Shown here: positions 57,397 through 64,000 of the stretch, piece by piece
Numbering within the stretch: the stretch's first letter is position 1
Layout: each line of letters opens with the position of its first letter
From: Blastobasis lacticolella
Taxonomy: Eukaryota; Arthropoda; Insecta; Lepidoptera; Blastobasidae
Length of the DNA stretch: 64,000 nt
NCBI GenBank assembly: GCA_905147135.1
Contig: LR990043.1
Span: 20,151,584-20,215,583 of the forward strand
Direction of reading: 5' to 3'
Program-made: the position numbers and the translations under genes
The notes under the pieces: generated by a model
Told to the model about the DNA's origin: nothing
Databases searched by the model: none
The model's input: only the letters and a program-made list of their open reading frames with translations

Positions 57397-58214
57397 AATA
57401 GATAAGACGGTGGTGCTCGTCCAGACGGACTCCTCAGGCCACGTTCTAAATTTGTTTGGAACTCTTAAATCCCGTGTAACTTTGAAATGATGTATTTTAA
57501 CGAAAATCTGACAAACTACAAGCATAGATATTGGTTTCTGGATCACGTGTACAAAATGTCATTGGCTTTGATAGCGTATTATTGAAAATATGATCGAACT
57601 ACGTTTGTATGGAGCGCGCTCGAGAAAGCGCTAAAAAAGCATAATTTTCTTTCTTGTCTTTATCGTCAAATGTATCACAATAAGAGCCCTCTCCCAGTGT
57701 CATGTTGATACAGCCTTATTCAAATCACCTTTAACATAATGGAACGTGCATGTATAATATTCCTGTTAAAACACTCCAAGCATTTAGGAGTTAATCTTTA
57801 ATGAGCGACTTGATTACTAAATCGGCTGGTCCCTGTTTTACAACAGGTAAAATGTGAATTAGTGGCTGAATGGGACCTCATTCTTGCATATAAAGCCGTA
57901 CTTGATAGAGATATTTAGCCCGAGACCGCAGAGTTAGATATCGCGTGGTGATGTCTTGTGTGTCATTAGTATTATAATAATATTTGTATGATAAGCTATG
58001 TATGTATTACAATATTATACCTTGGTGTCACTGTCTGACGAATGTAGACTACTATAGGTCTTGTTTCTTTATCCATATCGATCGAAATCTTTTAGATTTA
58101 CAGAAAGCCTTTTCGCACTAGGGAAAAGCCATAACCTCGTCCATCAGCATAAGTAGGTGAGGTTATCTTGATGATGTCTATTATTATTTCAGTGTATTGA
58201 TTACTCGGCTTCAG
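57397..58214. other. noncoding DNA
   Basis: No repeat family was recognised. A plus-strand ACAACAG|GTAAAATG near 57848 is not ratchet-like enough to call. Confidence 0.35.
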
Positions 58215-58361
58215 GGGCCTTACCATGAACTCTTATAGCAGGACCTAAACAGAACGGCCCTTCTTAGAACGAGACAGCGCGATACGTATCACATAAGCTT
58301 GTCTCGTTCAAACCGAAAGCAATTCAGTTAAGGTTCTGCTATAAGAGTTCATGGTAAGCCC
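58215..58361. mobile_element. palindromic MITE, 147 bp, candidate TCAG target duplication
   Basis: The ends GGGCCTTACCATGAACTCTT and the reverse complement of the right end, GGGCTTACCATGAACTCTTA, continue through ATAGCAG as inverted repeats of about 35 bp. An inner pair GAACGAGACA and TGTCTCGTTC makes the whole a long hairpin. TCAG occurs on both sides (58211-58214 and 58362-58365). Confidence 0.85.
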
Positions 58362-58365
58362 TCAG

Positions 58366-58493
58366 GGCCTGTTTATACGGCGCATAGTCACCGCGCAGCA
58401 ATCGGACATAAACGTGGCGTTTACCCAGCGTACATGACGCGGTAACTACGCGGGTACGACACGGTGGCTGTGCGGTGACTATGCGGCCCTGCG
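58366..58493. mobile_element. second palindromic element, directly adjacent
   Basis: CGCATAGTCACCGCGCAGC (58381-58399) is inverted at 58467-58485 (GCTGTGCGGTGACTATGCG). GGGCC lies near the left margin and CGGCCC near the right. Its left margin abuts the TCAG of the preceding element. Confidence 0.7.
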
Positions 58494-59419
58494 AGTTTGC
58501 TGACAGATAATAAAGCTTTATATCATTAGTATTAAACCAAAATTGAATAAACATTTGGGTAACCGTGCTCATATCGTGTACGCCTGTTACTCTTCGTTGG
58601 CAGTCCTGTGGGCGGAAGGCCGTCCTGACTCCCACTTCGTAGACAAACAATGGATCTAAAAATGTATCAATTTAACAACGTTTAATTGCAGAGTATTGTG
58701 AATATTGCATGCAGAATGATTGTGTGCAGCGCATACAAATTACGAAAAAAGGAAGGAGTGGGTATTATTGTAGAAACACCACATTGATAAGATTTTTTGT
58801 GTCCACTGTGTTTGTTTTGTTTCTAATTCGGAAGTAGATTTGACAAAAACTACCACCGCTTTGAAGAATGTGGTGTCAATTTAGCGGGCGGACCGCCTGA
58901 TGGACGTCAGTAACCCATAGTTACATTTGAAACCAAACTTTTCAAAATCTTTTATTTTAACGGTTTTTTTTTCATTTTAAAATCTTTCATTTTTCGTTCC
59001 CAAACCGAAAACTTTATAAAAACAGCTAAAACTTGTCGCAGAAAATACTTCCACAACACATAAGTAATACATCTATTCACTAGGTGAGTTCAGAAACAAT
59101 GGGACCCACAACAAAGACCGCCAGGGACAGTATTGAATTTCAAATTAAAATTTCAGCTCATGAAATATTAACGCTACGGGGCTAAGGGTGCGTTCACACG
59201 GACATTCGGATGCATGCTTAAGCCGCGTGCACACCGTCTTGTGTATATGCAATGCGCCAGTGATGGCGTCTTCAGTAAAGGGCAGTTGCAATGGTGTTCG
59301 GTGTGAGTTGGGAGAGATGAGAGAGTTGGGGTTAATACCATTAAAATGGACACAACTTGTGTGTCACAAGCGTACGGTCCACCGGAATGTAAGAAAGAGA
59401 TTCATTTTTATAAAAAACT
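58494..59419. other. noncoding DNA
   Basis: GGTGCGTTCACACGG near 59188 resembles the terminus of a common class of insect MITEs. No partner end was found. No gene is supported. Confidence 0.35.
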
Positions 59420-59560
59420 AGTCAGGCAATTGACCTGATGGGAAGTGACGACGCGACCGAAGGTGGAGCAGCATGCATTTCTAGAAACAGTCTATTCACT
59501 CTGGCCTTGAAGGAGTCTAGGTTATACTGTTCGGGGAACATTATGGATATTTGCAATAGC
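59420..59560 (+). repeat. Rep-F copy
   Basis: TGACCTGATGGGAAGTGACG, GACCGAAGGTGGAGCAGCATG and ATTCACTCTGGCCTTGAAGG match 38345-38540 in part. The wording is typical of an abundant lepidopteran LINE-derived repeat. Confidence 0.5.
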
Positions 59561-60169
59561 AGGGGCACCCATCACTAACGTTTTGGCGGCCCCAAAAAAC
59601 GTTCTCACCACGTGAATAATTTAGTTTTCCAAAATTCGGCATATTCGGCAAAAAAATAAACGTTACCTTCGCGATTAACAATCATGTTTTCAGGGTATCT
59701 TACCGCGTATTTTAGTATGGAAATACTGCGATATTTTGACTTGGTTTCTCGTAAAACAATGTACAGCAACAAACCGGGAAAATACTTATGAGAAATAGTT
59801 TACTAATTATAATTATCACAGTTTAAAGAGATCCATAAACCCCATAAAACACATCCATCGCTCCACACTTGGGGCGCAGAAAACGCGGACTGAGGAGTCG
59901 TGCAGGCCAGGCACAGGTGTATTGAATCCGACGGCATTAAGTATGTACATAGTCAGGACTGTTCTCTTCTAAAGATTTATACCACGGCGAAGGGAAAAGT
60001 TAGCTACATACGTGAGAAAAGGTTGAGGTTGAGAAAAAATTGAGTATTGTGTTTGCTAGTGGTTCGTGGTGGATAAGCAAGGTGCTATATAATATTTCTT
60101 AAACCTGTGACTTAACTTATTTCGACCTTTTCTTATTACCTGTAACTGTTGATATTGTAACAACTTGTT
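59561..60169. other. A+T-rich noncoding DNA
   Basis: No repeat or gene was recognised. Confidence 0.4.
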
Positions 60170-60217
60170 TGATATAATTGTAGTCATTGCCAAATAAAAT
60201 CTATGTCTGTCTATGTC
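60170..60217 (+). repeat. LINE-type 3' tail with (TATGTCTG)n
   Basis: ATTGCCAAATAAAATCTATG followed by TCTGTCTATGTCTAA is a poly(A)-signal-like end with an octamer tail, as in truncated non-LTR copies. Confidence 0.5.
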
Positions 60218-60969
60218 TAAACACGGTCATACATATACCGAGAAAATAGCGAATATCATTAAAATGATAAATTGGTTAGACATATCTGAAAACTTTTTGA
60301 TTAAGGGCCGATTGTTCAATCCTCAGACAAAATATATCAGTCTGATAAGTTATTATGGGACTAAAATAAAAACGTACCTATCTCCATGTATAAGTGAAGG
60401 ATAACTGTTTGTTTTAATTTGGCAGTATATTATTTTAATAGACTGATAAATGTTATCTGCGGATTGAAAAAACGGCCCTAAGTAGAAATTTTCTTGTACT
60501 TGATGATGTAAGATAACCTACGGCGCCTTGGCAGTCTATTCGCATATTTACAAAATAATAAAACAACTAAGCTACATGCTCGTGGCTCATTTGACCAATA
60601 TACGTAATACAATGTAACAATGCAAATTGTATACAAATGCAAATGCACCGATTCGCGTCGTGCGTGCTCGCGACGAATTCGCGGGAAAATGTCAAAGCAC
60701 GCGCAGCGAGGGCTTTGGTCTACATGTCTGGTTCACACACTGTGAGATAATTTTTTGACCCCCACGCAAAAAGACTGCTGTTATAAGTTTGTAGTGTATA
60801 TCAAATGACATCACGTGACTGTCAATGTCACAGTGTCGTGGACAAAGAATGAAATCTTTGGCTGCGGAGTCTATTTTTTGTTTTCTTTTTTATATGGCCC
60901 TACATACTAGCCAAGTAATCGTTGTCCGCTCGATGGTGCCGTGGTGCCTATCATTCATTTTATTATATT
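60218..60969. other. noncoding DNA
   Basis: A CpG-rich patch at 60650-60720 contains GCGTCGTGCGTGCTCGCGAC. Nothing else was recognised. Confidence 0.35.
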
Positions 60970-61035
60970 ATAATTATGACGTTCATAAGTGTTTGTAAAA
61001 ACCTAAACTGAATAAACGTATTTGAGTTTGAGTTT
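60970..61035 (+). repeat. LINE 3' tail
   Basis: GACGTTCATAAGTGTTTGTA, then AATAAACGTATTTGAGTTTGAG matches the tail at 39658-39726. It is immediately followed by Rep-E sequence. Confidence 0.65.
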
Positions 61036-61135
61036 ATCGGGGGATCGGTTTGTGGCTTCGTAGCTCCCGAATAACGTATAGACCAATTTAGATTCGGGTT
61101 TTCTAAATCGGTTCAACAGTTTTCCTAGTTTGACT
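61036..61135 (+). repeat. Rep-E fragment
   Basis: TCGTAGCTCCCGAATAACG, then GACCAATTTAGATTCGGG and CGGTTCAACAGTTTTCC resemble the middle of the 32934 copy. Confidence 0.5.
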
Positions 61136-62201
61136 GTGACCGTCTGTGAGTTTATTAGTCATTTAAAAATGTAGAATGCAAGTGCATTATCACTGCACCA
61201 ACTTGGGCCTAACTAGAACAACGGAAGGGTACGACTACAACTCGAATTACATCTGCGGTTCGTTCACCCTTGCTGTTTATTGATAGTCCTAATACAAATT
61301 TAAAAACCCATAAAATAATTAAGCATCATTCATATCGCGTTTAAAATTAGTCTATGGTAAACTAGAACTGGTAAAAGCATGTAATGAAAGTTGCATTTTC
61401 ATCAGTTAAAACAATATATTACACGAAGTTGGTGGTATTGAAATGCGCTCGGCTACCTACTTTGAAATACATAATAATCGTAACCGTAAAATTGTAAATC
61501 GTAAACGTCGTATTGTGACTGGATTCTGTTTTCTAGAAAACTCGGTTAATGGGAGACATTGGGAGATCAACCGCCGGTTTTGTGACGGAAGTATTTAAAT
61601 AGATTTCACGCTTCCGATTTCAAATCGTCTCCCACGCGTTATCTGTCAATTAGTGAAAAAAAAAACTTGACGCATTAAGAATCACAACCGTAGCATTAAC
61701 ATCTTTCGTATCGAGATTATACTTTAACACGTAGGTACAGTGCCATAAATTTATCTTGGTATTCGGTAGACAAAATCGGAACAAATGGTGGCCACTCAGC
61801 AGTATGCGGCTTGATCTAGTGGCAAAATCAAATAGGCTTGATCGAGCCAAAATGGCGGATGTTCGTCTGAACTGTTTAGTAAAAATAAAAAGTGTAGTTG
61901 TGGCCTGCTTCGCTAGATGGCGCTGATTAGACAAGATTCTCAAGTGTTGAATTTGGTAACCGAAGTTACTCGTAAAGGTGTTTCGTAAAAAAATACTTAG
62001 TATTAGCACCTTTTCTGAGAAGAATGCGAATCGTGTCTAATCAACGCCGTCAATTACAATTATTTAAACTATATTTTCTTCTTAATTGGCTCACGGAAGA
62101 TCTCCCATTACAGCACACATAGTCAAGTGGCATGATGTCCTTTAAAGATGTCTATTTGATCAAGTTTCATGACAGTGAGTGGACACCTTTGAAACGCTCA
62201 C
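61136..62201. other. noncoding DNA with a SINE-B scrap
   Basis: CGCTAGATGGCGCTGATTAG at about 61912 matches the SINE-B body next to the tail. A 119-codon minus-strand frame (61650-62009) has no domain. Confidence 0.35.
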
Positions 62202-62261
62202 TTCTGCATCACCGTCAACTGAACAGATAAGTTAGTCGAACTGTAGCTATTTATGTGACAA
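62202..62261 (-). other. weak 60-nt exon candidate
   Basis: On the minus strand, ATTTCTTCTTCAG precedes 60 nt that end at CAGAA|GTGAGC. Only one phase is open, reading CHINSYSSTNLSVQLTVMQ. The acceptor is good and the donor acceptable. The codon bias is unremarkable and the peptide is not recognised, so chance is a real alternative. Confidence 0.2.
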
Positions 62262-62790
62262 CTGAAGAAGAAATCGATTTCAATAAACAAGCTAGTTCCG
62301 ACTCCTTCAGACAAAATAATAAAACAATATGAGGGTGCTCCTAGAGCAAATTCATGTTCCACCACATAGGTATTTCGATAATATTTTCTTTTTCCTCCCA
62401 AATATTACCATAACTAGCCCCTCCACAGTAGGTATTTGTATAAAAATGCTAATAGTATTCCACTCGGTGGGAATAGTGGGAATTGAATAAATGCTGAATC
62501 TCATTACATTATGTCTACTCTATCCTGTGGGTGTTTGAATCAATGGCCCGATTTGGTTTTTAAATTTGTTGTTTAGACCGCCACCTGTGGCTACGGAGCG
62601 AGCTCCAGATTTACAGCCGTTGCATCTAAATATAAAGTGCACTGTTTGCACATTCAATATCGAGAGAGAGTGAGTGCGCAGGTGCTTTAACTGAATTAAA
62701 GTTAGCACTTTCAATTTCACTTGGTACGATGCTTTTGTCTTATTAACTTCGGCGGGCTTGGTATGTAAAAATAAGATTACATCATACATA
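62262..62790. other. noncoding DNA
   Basis: No repeat family was recognised. A short GA run and an 89-codon minus-strand frame (62520-62789) occur without features. Confidence 0.35.
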
Positions 62791-63013
62791 CAATGCTTGT
62801 GTTGTTGTGTTCCGGTTTGAAGGTTAGGGTAGCCAGCGCAATTACTGGCATGAGGTATTTCATATTAGTCCTCACAGTGACAATGCACCTGCAGTTCTGG
62901 AATTTTATTGCCTGCAACCTATAAGCTTATATCGTAGATGTTCTGGGAGACTGTTACCGCTTACCATCAGGTGGGTTGGATGCTCGTTTGTCACTGCGTA
63001 CAATAAAAAAAAG
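62791..63013 (+). repeat. Rep-D copy, near-complete reference
   Basis: Segments in order are CAATGCTTGTGTTGTTGTGT, GGGTAGCCAGCGCAATTACT, TTAGTCCTCACAGTGACAAT, TTTTATTGCCTGCAACC, CTTACCATCAGGTGGGTTGG and TCGTTTGTCACTGCG, ending in an A-rich run. It is the clearest copy in the window and was used to define the family. Confidence 0.82.
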
Positions 63014-64000
63014 AATTAAGAATTTTTAATAAACTCACCGCACATGTCCGAGGGTCTAAGGGTAGTGCAATCTCAATGAGGAGTCATATGGGAATCTGCA
63101 ACAACGAAAAATAAATAAATTAGAATTTTTACTCGATACAAAACAATATAACATGTTAAGTTGACCATGATAGTACTTGATTGGTACGTGGTACAAGTAC
63201 ATTGGCGTACTTTGGTTGCTGGAATACAGACAATTATTTTTCACTTCTACTTTACCCAGTCATCCAATCCGAATAATATTCAATGAGACAACCCAAGCGT
63301 AAAATATATACGAGCCCATAAAATCACAAGTAAGAGAATTTTCGGTTTAAAACACACGTTTCCTTTACATTTCATGGAGCACATTGCCTTCTTACGGCAC
63401 GTCTGTATCAAACCAAATTTGATGAATAGCCTTTTCAATGGTAACGAATGCGGAATGATGAACAGGCTTTTGATCTTCCACATTATATTGCGAGGTTCCC
63501 GAATGCTTTCTGTAGTTACCCAAATATCGGCATGTTCAATACTTATCGATTTAAAAAGGTCGACCGACACCCAAATCGGAAAATGTTACTGGCTTTGATT
63601 CTGAATGGTTTTTGTTAAATGTTGTTTTGTTGAAAGCACAATGTTAGTTTAATTAAAGCATTTCTATTAAATACTAGTTCCATTCCTGACTCAATCTATT
63701 TTTATAGATATTATACCTACGTATAAGCTATTATTAAGTAAGTAACCACGTATAACCTAATATTAAGCTAACATGCGCATTACAAAATCTGCTGTTTTGT
63801 CTTTTCAGTTCTTTTTTATTTGCGGGTTTTTAGTTTCTGCACTACGTTTTTTAACGTTACTTTTCCGCGAGATTAACTATCAGTTTGATACTGAATGAGC
63901 GGAGAAAAGTAATTTTAGAAATCCTAAATCACCGTACCTAAACAACTGTCACCAACAGCTCCCACAAATCATCCTCAAAACTGCGCAAAAAAACCTAACT
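63014..64000. other. A+T-rich noncoding DNA to the end of the window
   Basis: Opposed frames of 74-96 codons at 63280-63598 lack domains. No repeat was recognised. Confidence 0.4.

Overview
The window looks like eukaryotic nuclear DNA, most probably from a moth or butterfly (Lepidoptera). It is A+T-rich and has no operons, ribosome-binding sites or long open frames. It is full of short non-autonomous transposable elements of kinds typical of Lepidoptera: tRNA-headed SINEs, LINE 3' tails ending in AATAAA-type or tetranucleotide repeats, Helitron ends (TCTACTAATATTATAAA-type starts, CTAG|T ends), and foldback elements or MITEs. No complete protein-coding gene can be supported. The longest open frames (about 140-147 codons) are close to what chance gives in 64 kb of this composition, by a rough stop-codon estimate. 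None shows a domain I recognise.

The best gene-related signals are splicing signals on the minus strand. (1) At 13131-13230 there is a long pyrimidine tract ending CTCTTTTCAG|GTAAGC, an acceptor directly joined to a donor. A second strong donor (GTAAGT) lies 71 nt further along. This is the layout of a recursive-splicing ratchet point with its RS exon. (2) At 32362-32415 there is a 54-nt candidate exon flanked by TTACAG and GTAAGT, encoding NTDEEILHTGSYKSNMST. I infer that much of the window could be a very long intron or introns of one minus-strand gene. That would fit the CpG-rich, repeat-poor blocks (1-560, about 24300-25340, 31000-32060, 55050-55400), which resemble conserved noncoding DNA near developmental genes.

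Repeat families, with names local to this report: SINE-A (about 330 bp, Thr/Ser-like tRNA head, 14 copies; one at 49315-49664 has a perfect 16-bp target-site duplication). SINE-B (Gly-GCC-like tRNA head, two near-complete copies and one fragment). Rep-C (ends in (ATG)n, copies at 6031, 15002, 26123, 28555, 45635, 48648, 52512). Rep-D (carries TTACCATCAGGTGGG, copies at 2093, 4012, 18769, 26854, 43951, 57164, 62791). Rep-E (32934, 36606, 61036). Rep-F (38345, 59420). Helitron pieces lie at 7808, 23255, 33542, 33836, 34835 and in a head-to-tail pair at 50092-50799, whose second member carries an 11-bp minisatellite.

Layout: 0-13 kb is noncoding with SINE-A, SINE-B, Rep-C and Rep-D. 13.1-13.2 kb holds the ratchet-like site. 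14-23 kb holds several SINE-A copies, one with a nested insertion. 24-25 kb and 31-32 kb are CpG-rich blocks, the latter next to the candidate exon. 33-41 kb is crowded with Helitrons, inverted Rep-E copies, a triplicated 205-bp unit, a 614-bp hAT-like element and a foldback cluster. 43-54 kb holds MITEs, tandem Helitrons and SINEs. 55-64 kb holds a second CpG-rich block, a 17-bp minisatellite, two adjoining palindromic elements and LINE/SINE debris.
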